From the NCBI GenBank assembly GCA_045587185.1, contig JAZNBS010000053.1, forward strand, positions 1-48,447: a stretch of DNA of 48,447 nucleotides, in the 5' to 3' direction. This stretch comes from UMGS172 sp045587185. GTDB taxonomy: Bacteria > Bacillota > Clostridia > Oscillospirales > Acutalibacteraceae. A program made the translations under genes and the position numbers. The stretch's first letter is position 1; every line of letters begins with the position of its first letter. Below the pieces are notes generated by a model. It was given only the letters and a program-made list of their open reading frames with translations. It ran no database searches and had not been told where the DNA came from. Shown here in pieces: positions 42,176 through 48,447 of the stretch.

Positions 42176-42199
42176 TCATTTAGTGTAAAATAGTTTTTA

Positions 42200-43225
42200 T
42201 CATCCAATGGTCTTGATCCAACCCTCAGGAGCGGGGAGACGACCCATCTGAATACCTGTAAGGGTATCGTAAAGTTTTTTGGTAACGGGACCCATTTCGG
42301 TCATACCTGCAGGGAAGCAAATTTCCTTGCCGTGGTCAACAACCTTGCCGACAGGTGATATAACTGCGGCAGTACCGCAAAGTCCACACTCTGCAAAGTT
42401 CTCAAGTTCATCAACACGAACAGGTCTTTCCTCAACCTCAAGTCCAAGATAATCTTTGGCAACAATCATCAAGGAACGGCGGGTGATAGAGGGAAGAATG
42501 GTGTTTGACTTGGGGGTTACAACCTTGCCGTCTTTAGTAATAAATATGATGTTTGCACCGCCAGTTTCTTCAATATATGTACGTGTTGCAGAGTCAACAT
42601 ACATATTCTCATCAAAACCGTTATCGTGAGCGTCAACAATATTGTAAAGGCTCATCGCATAGTTAAGACCCGCCTTGATGTGACCTGTACCCATAGGTGC
42701 GGCACGGTCAAGGTCGGAAATGCGCAAGGTCAAAGGCTTAACACCGCCCTTGAAGTAGGGGCCAACGGGTGTTGCAAAAATTCTGAACTGATACTCGGTT
42801 GCAGGCTTAACACCGATAACGGCATTGCTACCGAACATATAAGGACGTAAATACAGGGTTGCGCCCGAACCGTAAGGCGGAACAAAGTCGGCATTAGCGG
42901 CAACAACCTTTTCGACAGCCTCAACGAACTTTTCTACTGGGAATACGGGCATTTTAAGACGCTCGCAGGAATCCTTCATACGCTCAGCATTAAGGTCGGG
43001 ACGGAAGCAGACAATCTTACCGTCCTCAGTGGTGTAGGCCTTAAGACCCTCAAAACAGGTCTGTGCATACTGCAGAACGCCTGCGCACTCGTTGATTACA
43101 ATGTTTTCATCGGTAATGAGTTGTCCCTCATCCCATTTACCATCCTTAAAATTGGCAACAAAACGGTAATCGGTCTTAACGTAACCGAAACCGAGTTCGC
43201 CCCAGTTGATATCCTTCTTTGCCAT
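42200..43225 (-). CDS. ilvE: Branched-chain amino acid aminotransferase
   Basis: IlvE transfers amino groups between glutamate and the 2-oxo acids of Leu, Ile and Val, using PLP. It is the 341-residue BCAT2-type form. The PLP lysine is in GTGHIKAGLNYA, and LRPYMFGSNAVIGVKPATEY and ETGGANIIFI are family blocks. AGGAGG precedes the ATG. It has its own good promoter and a short leader with a nested hairpin. It is a single-gene unit. Confidence 0.95.
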   Translation of the reverse strand: MAKKDINWGELGFGYVKTDYRFVANFKDGKWDEGQLITDENIVINECAGVLQYAQTCFEGLKAYTTEDGKIVCFRPDLNAERMKDSCERLKMPVFPVEKFVEAVEKVVAANADFVPPYGSGATLYLRPYMFGSNAVIGVKPATEYQFRIFATPVGPYFKGGVKPLTLRISDLDRAAPMGTGHIKAGLNYAMSLYNIVDAHDNGFDENMYVDSATRTYIEETGGANIIFITKDGKVVTPKSNTILPSITRRSLMIVAKDYLGLEVEERPVRVDELENFAECGLCGTAAVISPVGKVVDHGKEICFPAGMTEMGPVTKKLYDTLTGIQMGRLPAPEGWIKTIG

Positions 43226-43247
43226 TTGTTTTACCTCCTACGGTCAC

Positions 43248-43276
43248 ACGGCGGTGGGGTCACCCCTTTTAGCCGT
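43248..43276 (-). promoter_or_regulatory. Nested hairpin in the ilvE leader
   Basis: ACGGC and GCCGT enclose GGGG-TGA-CCCC just ahead of the ribosome binding site. It has no T-run and no peptide rich in branched-chain residues, so it does not look like a classical attenuator. Confidence 0.5.
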
Positions 43277-43300
43277 CGCAAATCAAAATTGATACAGTAA

Positions 43301-43329
43301 ATTTTACCACCAACAGAAAGAATTGTCAA
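43301..43329 (-). promoter_or_regulatory. Promoter of ilvE
   Basis: The minus strand has a perfect TTGACA (43329-43324), a 17-base spacer and TAAAAT (43306-43301), about 75 nt ahead of the start codon. Confidence 0.82.
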
Positions 43330-43340
43330 TATTCAGTTTG

Positions 43341-44399
43341 TTATTTTATATAACAATCATTTTCAATCGAGCATCCGCCACAGGCGGTGCAACCCGGTTG
43401 GCATTGGGGTGCTAATTTGTGCTTTCTTAACAATTCCCCAAGATACCCCGACACCTCAATTAATTTACTGGCATCACAGGGTTTGTTGAATGAATAGGTG
43501 CAGTCGTCAAGCGGACGGAACGGCATAACGGTTGGGAAAACACCCATTTCACAGAGCGTTCTGCACTCGTTTTTAATGTCTTCCCACGGTTGGATTCCCC
43601 CAATCATAACACTGGAAACCTTGCCGTGTCCAAACACTTGGACCGCCCTTTTTAGAGCGTTGTGATAATGCTCAAGCGTTATTGTTGACTTGCCGGGGCA
43701 AATTTCTTTACGTAGTTCTTTGCCTACAATTTCAATGTTCATAATGGCAACCGTTGCGCCTGACTTTTTCAACTTTTCAATCAAGCCAAGGTCTCTTGGC
43801 GGTGCAAACTCGACCGCAATCGGGCAATCTGAAAATTTGCGTATTTTTGCGCACAGTTCACACCAGTATTTCACCATTCGGTCGGGATTTTTATATGTCG
43901 CGCCACTGAAATTCAGGGTGCCGTAATATTTTGATAACAGTCGTTCAAGTCCTATACACAATTCATCAGTGTCAATCGGTTCTTGGGTTTCGGGCAAAAG
44001 TGAACAGAACTTGCATTTAAGTTCGGGTGTATCGTAGCAACAGTTGGTGCTTGGCCAGATATTTATGCACCCGTCGGCGTGCAGTGTTGCAAGACTGTCC
44101 ACCACCGTCCCTGTCTTTGGCAGTTCTTCAAAAAACCTTACCTCTACCCTTTCGCCATCATACAGAACAAAATAGCCCTTATCATTCTTATCAAGCAAAA
44201 ATTCGGATTTCTCAGCAAAATCCTCGGCAATACTGACACATATATTCGAACCGTTGACATTAATGTTAACCGCATCAATAAAACCTTTTTTAAAAAGTTT
44301 GGGACGTTCAGCCATCATCGACTGTCTTGCCATTTCGGTCAATGCCGCACCGTGGCACAAAAGCCCTGCCTTTAGTTTCAGAAATTTTTCTCTCGTCAT
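43341..44399 (-). CDS. Radical-SAM-like Fe-S protein with atypical cysteine spacing
   Basis: A 352-residue protein whose middle part fits a radical SAM barrel: NCCYDTPELKCKFCSLLPE near residue 120 gives Cys-x7-Cys-x2-Cys rather than the usual Cys-x3-Cys-x2-Cys, followed by strands such as IAVEFAPPRD and VAIMNIEIVG. The C-terminus has a second cysteine group (CQPGCTACGGCSIENDC), which should hold an extra Fe-S cluster. Substrate unknown. It lies 12 nt after a GNAT acetyltransferase gene under the same promoter. Confidence 0.82.
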   Translation of the reverse strand: MTREKFLKLKAGLLCHGAALTEMARQSMMAERPKLFKKGFIDAVNINVNGSNICVSIAEDFAEKSEFLLDKNDKGYFVLYDGERVEVRFFEELPKTGTVVDSLATLHADGCINIWPSTNCCYDTPELKCKFCSLLPETQEPIDTDELCIGLERLLSKYYGTLNFSGATYKNPDRMVKYWCELCAKIRKFSDCPIAVEFAPPRDLGLIEKLKKSGATVAIMNIEIVGKELRKEICPGKSTITLEHYHNALKRAVQVFGHGKVSSVMIGGIQPWEDIKNECRTLCEMGVFPTVMPFRPLDDCTYSFNKPCDASKLIEVSGYLGELLRKHKLAPQCQPGCTACGGCSIENDCYIK

Positions 44400-44411
44400 A
44401 AACTCTCCTAT

Positions 44412-44843
44412 TTATTTCAAGTCAATATACATGGGTTGTTTTGAGCAACCGTTATTATATTCAGGGCAGCCAACACAGTCGGCATTCATATCAACACCTT
44501 TGGGCGAGCCGTCCCGAAAACCGATTTTTTTGAAAAACAATGGGTTTTTGGCGGTTATATATATCTTGTCGGCATTACAAGATTTAGCATATGTCTTGAT
44601 TTGCTCAACCAATTTTTTGCCCAAACCCTTTTTGCGGTGGTCAGGGTCAACCGAGACATAGTCGAGAATATATACACCCAAACGGCAAGAAAGCGTTGCA
44701 GCGGCCACCGTTGTGCCGTTTTCAACAAACCCCACACTGAACACGGCGCCATCATCACGCACAAGGTCGCGTGATACTTCAAGCCCGTTTCTGCGATAAA
44801 AGTTTATAAGACCGTTGTGGTCGTCAAAGTTTTGAAGTTCCAA
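44412..44843 (-). CDS. GNAT-family N-acetyltransferase
   Basis: A 143-residue acetyltransferase. The acetyl-CoA loop is in SVDPDHRKKGLGKKLVEQI, followed by FFKKIGF. A C-terminal CVGCPEYNNGC segment is unusual and could bind a metal. The start is TTG with GGGGAG ahead; no ATG fits. It is the first gene of a two-gene operon with the radical-SAM-like protein, so the two may act on one substrate. The substrate is not known. Confidence 0.87.
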   Translation of the reverse strand: MELQNFDDHNGLINFYRRNGLEVSRDLVRDDGAVFSVGFVENGTTVAAATLSCRLGVYILDYVSVDPDHRKKGLGKKLVEQIKTYAKSCNADKIYITAKNPLFFKKIGFRDGSPKGVDMNADCVGCPEYNNGCSKQPMYIDLK

Positions 44844-44869
44844 ACCCTCACTCCCCTTTGATAACTTGA

Positions 44870-44898
44870 ATTTTACAACATTTTATAATGTGTTTCAA
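44870..44898 (-). promoter_or_regulatory. Promoter of the GNAT/radical-SAM operon
   Basis: The minus strand has TTGAAA (44898-44893), a 17-base spacer and TAAAAT (44875-44870), about 27 nt ahead of the GNAT start. Confidence 0.72.
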
Positions 44899-44917
44899 GT
44901 GTTTTTGCATCACGGTA

Positions 44918-44945
44918 TTGACTTTTTAAAAATTTATGCTATAAT
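44918..44945 (+). promoter_or_regulatory. Promoter of the TPP riboswitch-thiT unit
   Basis: TTGACT, a 16-base spacer and TATAAT lie just ahead of the riboswitch aptamer. Confidence 0.8.
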
Positions 44946-44962
44946 GTTGACAAATTGAACAG

Positions 44963-45051
44963 AAAAGGGTGCTGGAAATTGATCCGGCTGAGATTGGGCG
45001 TGTTTCGTCCTGACCGTTGTACCTGATGCGGATAATGCCGACGTAGGAATT
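44963..45051 (+). ncRNA. TPP riboswitch (THI element)
   Basis: The aptamer has GGGTGC, GGCTGAGAT, ACCTGAT, GGATAATGCC and GACGTAGGAA in the fixed order of the THI element. A terminator hairpin follows directly and then thiT. Binding of thiamine pyrophosphate should favour termination and shut off thiamine uptake. Confidence 0.96.
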
Positions 45052-45072
45052 TTTTCTAAGGTTGAAAATTTT

Positions 45073-45109
45073 AAGCTCATCAGGGTTACTTGATGAGCTT
45101 TTTTATTTT
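45073..45109 (+). terminator. Riboswitch expression-platform terminator
   Basis: AAGCTCATCA and TGATGAGCTT pair around an 8-base loop and are followed by TTTTATTTT, between the aptamer and thiT. Confidence 0.9.
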
Positions 45110-45171
45110 CCTTTTCTGTGAGATTTTAATATACGGAGGCGACATAAAATGTCGCAGAAAAGGAGTAAAAT

Positions 45172-45723
45172 ATGAAGAAAAACATCCAAAGAATGTGTGT
45201 CACGGCCGTTATGTTGGCACTCGCAACCGTTTTAAGCATTTTAAAGCCATTCAGCCTGCCGTTTGGCGGGTCGGTAACACTGCTTTCAATGTTGCCCGTT
45301 GTTATGTTGCCGCTTATGTACGGCACCCGCTGGGGCCTTGTGTCAGGCTTTATCTACTCGCTTATTCAGTTAGGCTTAGACCTTGGCGCAGTGCTCAGTT
45401 GGGGTCTTACGACCTATGCCCTTATCGGCACCGTGGTGCTCGACTATCTGCTCGCTTTCACCTTGCTTGGACTTGCGGGAGTTTTCCGCCGCAAAGGACT
45501 AATCGGCATCTGTTTTGGCGTTGTTCTGGTGCTTGTTTTAAGATTCTTTATGCACTTTACCTCGGGAATCGTAATTTTCGGCTCAATAGTAAGCGCCGAT
45601 GCATGGATATATTCACTTTCCTACAATGCATCCTATATGGTGCCAGAATTCATAACCACCACCCTTGCCACGGTAGTGCTTTTTAAAGTACCCGCCGTAA
45701 AAAGGCTTATTGATAAAGCATAA
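45172..45723 (+). CDS. thiT: Thiamine transporter ThiT
   Basis: ThiT is the substrate-binding membrane subunit of an ECF thiamine transporter. The 183-residue protein has six helices with the family blocks LPVVMLPLMYGTRWGLVSGF and LAYDY-like VVLDYLLAFTLLGLAG, and the C-terminal SLSYNASYMVPEFI. AAAGGAG precedes the ATG. The energising EcfA/EcfT subunits are not in the window. A TPP riboswitch upstream confirms the substrate. Confidence 0.94.
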   Translation: MKKNIQRMCVTAVMLALATVLSILKPFSLPFGGSVTLLSMLPVVMLPLMYGTRWGLVSGFIYSLIQLGLDLGAVLSWGLTTYALIGTVVLDYLLAFTLLGLAGVFRRKGLIGICFGVVLVLVLRFFMHFTSGIVIFGSIVSADAWIYSLSYNASYMVPEFITTTLATVVLFKVPAVKRLIDKA

Positions 45724-45750
45724 ACTTTAACATACTTAACAACAATACTC

Positions 45751-45822
45751 AAGATTCCTCACTTACGCTCGTAATGACAACTGAATTTCAGTTCTGTCAT
45801 TTTGAACGAAGTGAGGAATCTT
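45751..45822. repeat. Long imperfect inverted repeat of the GATTCCTC-type
   Basis: AAGATTCCTCACT at the left and AGTGAGGAATCTT at the right are exact inverses; further in, AATGACA pairs with TGTCATT and AACTGAA with TTCAGTT. The sequence type (GATTCCTCAC...AATGACA) is a dispersed palindromic repeat in many bacterial genomes. It separates convergent thiT and dinB, and has a T6 run on the right. Confidence 0.75.
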
Positions 45823-45838
45823 TTTTAATAATATGATT

Positions 45839-47077
45839 TCACAGTGACAGTCTTACGTGACCCAGTGTTGACGGTGACTGCTCACGGAATGCTTTGAAAT
45901 CATTGAGCAAGGATGCCCTTACCACCGCCGTGTCACCGTATCGGTCACGGATTTTATCCATACTGCGTTCAAGTACATCCTGCTTCATAAGTTTCATCCT
46001 GTCCTCAAAAAATGACAGTTGAAACTGCGGTGAATAGTCTTTTAAATTTATTGCGCGGATGCCCACTGAACGTAACGGACACTCAAATCCGTAATTGCGT
46101 TTGAGCAGTTTTATGCCCTCGTCAGCCAACATTTTGGAAGATTGCAAGGGATATTCCAACCCCGACATAAATTCTTTGACCTGAAGGCGGTTATCCCTTA
46201 TATGCACCGCGATGGAATGAGCCTCCATATCCTCATGTCGGAGTTGACGCGCAACCTCATCGGCCAATCTTAAAAACACACGGTAGACCTCATCAAAGGT
46301 GTTCAGGTCTTTCGGGCAGGTCACAGAACGGCCTATGCTTTGCGGACGGTATTTGAAATCGGTTTTGAGTACAGCCGAGTTTTCCTCGCCGTTGGCAAAA
46401 CGGTGCAAGAGTTCACCGTTTCTGCCCAAGCGCATCCTCACCGCGTCAAAATCGGAATTGGCAAGGTCGCCGACAGTAAAGACGCCAAGTGAATGTAATT
46501 TCCGCTCGGTGGCAGACCCCACACCCAACAAGCGGTTGACCCCCAACGGCCACACCATCTCGCGAAAACGGTCGTAAGGTATAACGCTTGTTGCGTTTGG
46601 CTTTTTTAGGTCAGACCCCAATTTTGCAAAGATTTTATTAAAACTGACCCCCACTGATGCCGTTAGTCCCTGTTCTTGCAAAATCTCATGGCGGATGCGG
46701 TCGGCAATCTCAGCACCGCTGCCAAAAAGCCGACGGCTTGCCGTCACATCAAGCCAACATTCGTCAATACCAAACGGCTCAACGAGGTCGGTGTAACGCT
46801 CATATATCTTGCGAACCTGCTGTGAAAAATAGGTGTATCTCTTGAAATCGGGCTGCACAACAACCAACGACGGACATTTTAGTTGAGCCTGCCATATCGC
46901 CTCGCCCGTTGACACACCGTACGATTTTGCCAACTCATTTTTTGCCAAGATTATGCCGTGGCGTTCCTCCTTGCTCCCGCCAACCGCCACCGCCTTGCCA
47001 TTTAAAGACGGGTCGTCACGGCAGGCCACCGTTGCATAAAAATTATTAAGGTCACAGTGCAAAATTTCCCGTATCAA
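45839..47077 (-). CDS. dinB: DNA polymerase IV (Y family)
   Basis: DinB is a translesion DNA polymerase. The catalytic acids are Asp9 (HCDLNNFYATV) and Asp105/Glu106 (FGIDECWLDV). The little-finger domain is present. A beta-clamp-binding motif, QLSFF, is near residue 353, followed by about 55 further residues rather than ending the protein. 412 residues. The promoter has two Gram-positive LexA boxes, so it is an SOS gene. Confidence 0.95.
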   Translation of the reverse strand: MIREILHCDLNNFYATVACRDDPSLNGKAVAVGGSKEERHGIILAKNELAKSYGVSTGEAIWQAQLKCPSLVVVQPDFKRYTYFSQQVRKIYERYTDLVEPFGIDECWLDVTASRRLFGSGAEIADRIRHEILQEQGLTASVGVSFNKIFAKLGSDLKKPNATSVIPYDRFREMVWPLGVNRLLGVGSATERKLHSLGVFTVGDLANSDFDAVRMRLGRNGELLHRFANGEENSAVLKTDFKYRPQSIGRSVTCPKDLNTFDEVYRVFLRLADEVARQLRHEDMEAHSIAVHIRDNRLQVKEFMSGLEYPLQSSKMLADEGIKLLKRNYGFECPLRSVGIRAINLKDYSPQFQLSFFEDRMKLMKQDVLERSMDKIRDRYGDTAVVRASLLNDFKAFREQSPSTLGHVRLSL

Positions 47078-47125
47078 GTCATATCACCCACCTTTTATCC
47101 AAGGGAACCGTAAAACTCGCATTTT

Positions 47126-47139
47126 CGAACATCTGTTCG
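47126..47139. promoter_or_regulatory. LexA box 1 at the dinB promoter
   Basis: CGAACATCTGTTCG fits the Gram-positive SOS box (CGAAC-N4-GTTCG) and lies just downstream of the -10 element, at about the transcription start. Confidence 0.85.
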
Positions 47140-47141
47140 GT

Positions 47142-47170
47142 ATTATAACACAAACTTCCGATAATTTCAA
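47142..47170 (-). promoter_or_regulatory. Promoter of dinB
   Basis: The minus strand has TTGAAA (47170-47165), a 17-base spacer and TATAAT (47147-47142), bracketed by the two LexA boxes. Confidence 0.8.
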
Positions 47171-47183
47171 GAACATCTGTTCG
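47170..47183. promoter_or_regulatory. LexA box 2 at the dinB promoter
   Basis: AGAACATCTGTTCG, one base from box 1, abuts the -35 element. The two boxes are 44 bp apart, about four helical turns. Confidence 0.85.
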
Positions 47184-47232
47184 GAAATTTTCGGAAGTTT
47201 TTTGCTGTATTAAGTTTTTCGCCTATTACGGT

Positions 47233-47997
47233 TTAATTTGCAGTGTTTTTGCGATTTCGGTATTCAGACGGTGTTATTCCCGTAACATTTCGGAAATCTC
47301 GACTGAATGAACGGAAAGAACTGAATCCGCATTGCTCACTTATATCACCGACATTTCCGGATGTGGTTTGTAACAACCTCTTTGCCTCGGATATCCGCAG
47401 ACTGTTTACGTAACTGTTGAACGTCATCCCCGTTCTGTTTTTGAATTTTTTTGAAATATAGGCATAATCATAGCCGATATGTTCGGTCGCATCCTTGAGT
47501 GAGCATTTTTTATTGAAATTTTGATTCACATAAAGAAGCAATTTTTCAAAATACCCCTCTTTAAACTCCGCCGATTTTCGCACATATTTCCTTCCAATAT
47601 CAAACTCACCGCATAAAAAATATGCAAGAGCCTTGTTGTGAAGATGGTTTTCCAAAATTATGTCTTGCGTCAGACGGTATGAAAACCTGTTGTCAGTCGG
47701 AAGTTTGTCTTTCACACGGTTATAAAACCCCGACACAAGGCCGGGCGAAAAAATATACAACTTGTGATGCTCTTCAGACGTCTTTGCACTGTATGAATGA
47801 GTTTGGAACGGGAATATCATAACCGATTCCCCTGCATTAAGCGTGTATGTAACGCCATCTATTTGAATTTCATTGGTGCCGCTGATTTGAGTAAAACACT
47901 CAAAAGAACGGTGCACATGAAGAGGATAATCCAGATTTTCACCCATTCTAAGGTAAAACTCGTTTTCGTCAAACGAGTGCGCTGCTTCAAATTCCAT
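47233..47997 (-). CDS. AraC-family transcriptional regulator
   Basis: A 254-residue regulator with an N-terminal cupin ligand domain (HVHRSFECFTQISGTNEIQI) and a C-terminal double helix-turn-helix (CSLKDATEHIGYDYAYISKK and ISEQCGFSSFRSFSRDFRNV, then TGITPSEYRNR). It diverges from a FGGY-type sugar kinase, so a sugar or polyol is the likely ligand. It has its own strong promoter, while the kinase promoter lacks a -35 box, as expected if AraC activates it. Confidence 0.92.
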   Translation of the reverse strand: MEFEAAHSFDENEFYLRMGENLDYPLHVHRSFECFTQISGTNEIQIDGVTYTLNAGESVMIFPFQTHSYSAKTSEEHHKLYIFSPGLVSGFYNRVKDKLPTDNRFSYRLTQDIILENHLHNKALAYFLCGEFDIGRKYVRKSAEFKEGYFEKLLLYVNQNFNKKCSLKDATEHIGYDYAYISKKFKNRTGMTFNSYVNSLRISEAKRLLQTTSGNVGDISEQCGFSSFRSFSRDFRNVTGITPSEYRNRKNTAN

Positions 47998-48032
47998 AAC
48001 TCCAATACCTCAAAAGACTAATTTTGTCTTAT

Positions 48033-48061
48033 GTTATACTATGTAATGCCTTTTATGTCAA
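48033..48061 (-). promoter_or_regulatory. Promoter of the AraC regulator gene
   Basis: The minus strand has a perfect TTGACA (48061-48056), a 17-base spacer and TATAAC (48038-48033), about 36 nt ahead of the start. Confidence 0.75.
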
Positions 48062-48109
48062 GCAACCGCGTGATAAACTGTTTTTATAGTAAAAAAAGAG
48101 AGGGAATAT

Positions 48110-48292
48110 ATGATGAATTATTATATCGGTGTCGACCTTGGCACATCGGCATTAAAACTCTTACTTGTAGACCTTGACGGTCGTATAGTAAATGAAGTTA
48201 CCAAAAGTTATGATGTCAAGTTCCCTAAACCCGGTTGGAGTGAGCAAAATCCTACTGACTGGTGGGATGCCTTTGTTTCAGGGATAAACTGA
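48110..48292 (+). pseudogene. FGGY-family carbohydrate kinase, truncated after about 60 residues
   Basis: The first 60 residues of a xylulokinase-like FGGY kinase, about 500 residues when whole. The N-terminal phosphate-binding block YYIGVDLGTSALKLLLVDLD and the FPKPGWSEQNPTDWW block are intact. The frame stops at a TGA that coincides with the start of transposase sequence at about 48289, so the rest of the gene has been displaced. The ATG follows AGAGGGAA. Either an IS3 insertion/deletion or a misjoined assembly explains it. Confidence 0.85.
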
Positions 48293-48447
48293 CTCAAGAA
48301 TACAATATTACGCCGTCAATGTCAAGACGTGGTAATCCTTATGACAATGCTTTGGCAGAAAATTTCTTTTCAATTCTCAAAACAGAATGTATTTACCGAG
48401 TGAAACTTCAGACCTATGAGGAGGCGCGCCTCCTCATAGGTGAGTAC
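48289..48447 (+). mobile_element. IS3-family transposase OrfB fragment (5' end missing, runs off the window)
   Basis: A frame from 48289 to the window end encodes the C-terminal part of an IS3-type integrase core: NITPSMSRRGNPYDNALAEN, then FFSILKTECIYR. The Glu of LAENFF followed seven residues later by Lys is the last acidic residue of the DDE triad. No start codon, terminal repeat or upstream part of the transposase is present at the joint. It continues directly from the sugar-kinase fragment. Confidence 0.88.

Noticed and set aside
45090..45686. A 198-codon plus-strand ORF overlapping the riboswitch terminator and thiT
   Set aside because: It is the out-of-frame shadow of thiT; thiT has the ribosome binding site, membrane helices and family motifs.
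48412..48441. The terminal palindrome as a fold-back assembly artefact
   Set aside because: The sequence on both sides of the centre encodes a continuous, family-typical IS3 segment, so it is more likely real.
1..48447. tRNA, rRNA and CRISPR features
   Set aside because: Reading both strands I found no tRNA-like cloverleaf, no rRNA segments and no regularly spaced repeats.

Overview
The window is a 48.4-kb piece of a low-to-moderate GC Firmicutes chromosome, most likely class Clostridia and close to Oscillospiraceae/Ruminococcaceae. The basis is gene content: an IspH fused to ribosomal protein S1, a SpoIIIJ-type YidC with Jag, a SpoIID-like protein, a LysM-GH18 hydrolase of the YaaH/SleL type, QueT, ThiT under a TPP riboswitch, DUF951, and Gram-positive-type LexA boxes. 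It is almost all housekeeping DNA, with most genes on the minus strand. No tRNA, rRNA, CRISPR array or complete prophage is visible. Both ends cut genes: an M18 aminopeptidase at the left and an IS3-type transposase fragment at the right.

Layout. 1-7.9 kb (minus) holds M18 peptidase, lytic transglycosylase, coaE, tsaC/sua5, prfA and DUF951, then the jag-yidC-yidD-rnpA-rpmH operon with a good sigma-A promoter. 8.1-9.3 kb holds a repressor and a small sigma-like operon arranged as a divergent switch with three similar operators. 9.3-15.7 kb holds a propeller-like protein, a MazF toxin without antitoxin, an SDR enzyme, mnmG and mnmE. 15.8-20.4 kb holds a SpoIID-like protein, two bacterial PH-domain proteins, rarA and a small membrane protein. 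20.4-21.1 kb is a Cys-rich peptide/XRE regulator pair around a 30-bp palindrome, between two matching GC-rich hairpins. 21.1-25.7 kb holds a noc/parB-like gene, rsmG, the LysM-GH18 gene and two membrane proteins.

25.8-35.6 kb (minus) holds ispH-rpsA, cmk, a HI0933-type flavoprotein, queT with a structured leader, rnhA, lexA, galU, two zinc-ribbon membrane proteins, a Nudix hydrolase and a beta-helix acyltransferase-like protein. 36.5-39.3 kb holds argH and argG. 39.7-42.1 kb holds a glmM whose product carries an N-terminal XRE DNA-binding domain, followed by nagB. 42.2-48.4 kb holds ilvE, a radical-SAM-like protein with an acetyltransferase, the TPP riboswitch with thiT, dinB with two LexA boxes, an AraC regulator, and a sugar kinase broken by the IS3 fragment.

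The parts most worth a second look are three regulatory arrangements that I read from the sequence. One is the HTH-GlmM fusion with a palindrome downstream of its promoter, next to nagB, the enzyme at the same metabolic branch point. One is the XRE/sigma divergent switch beside rpmH. One is the Cys-rich/XRE module with a palindrome centred on a -10 box. The genes usually grouped at the Firmicutes origin (rpmH-jag, mnmE-mnmG, rsmG-noc) are all present but split into three blocks, and dnaA is absent.
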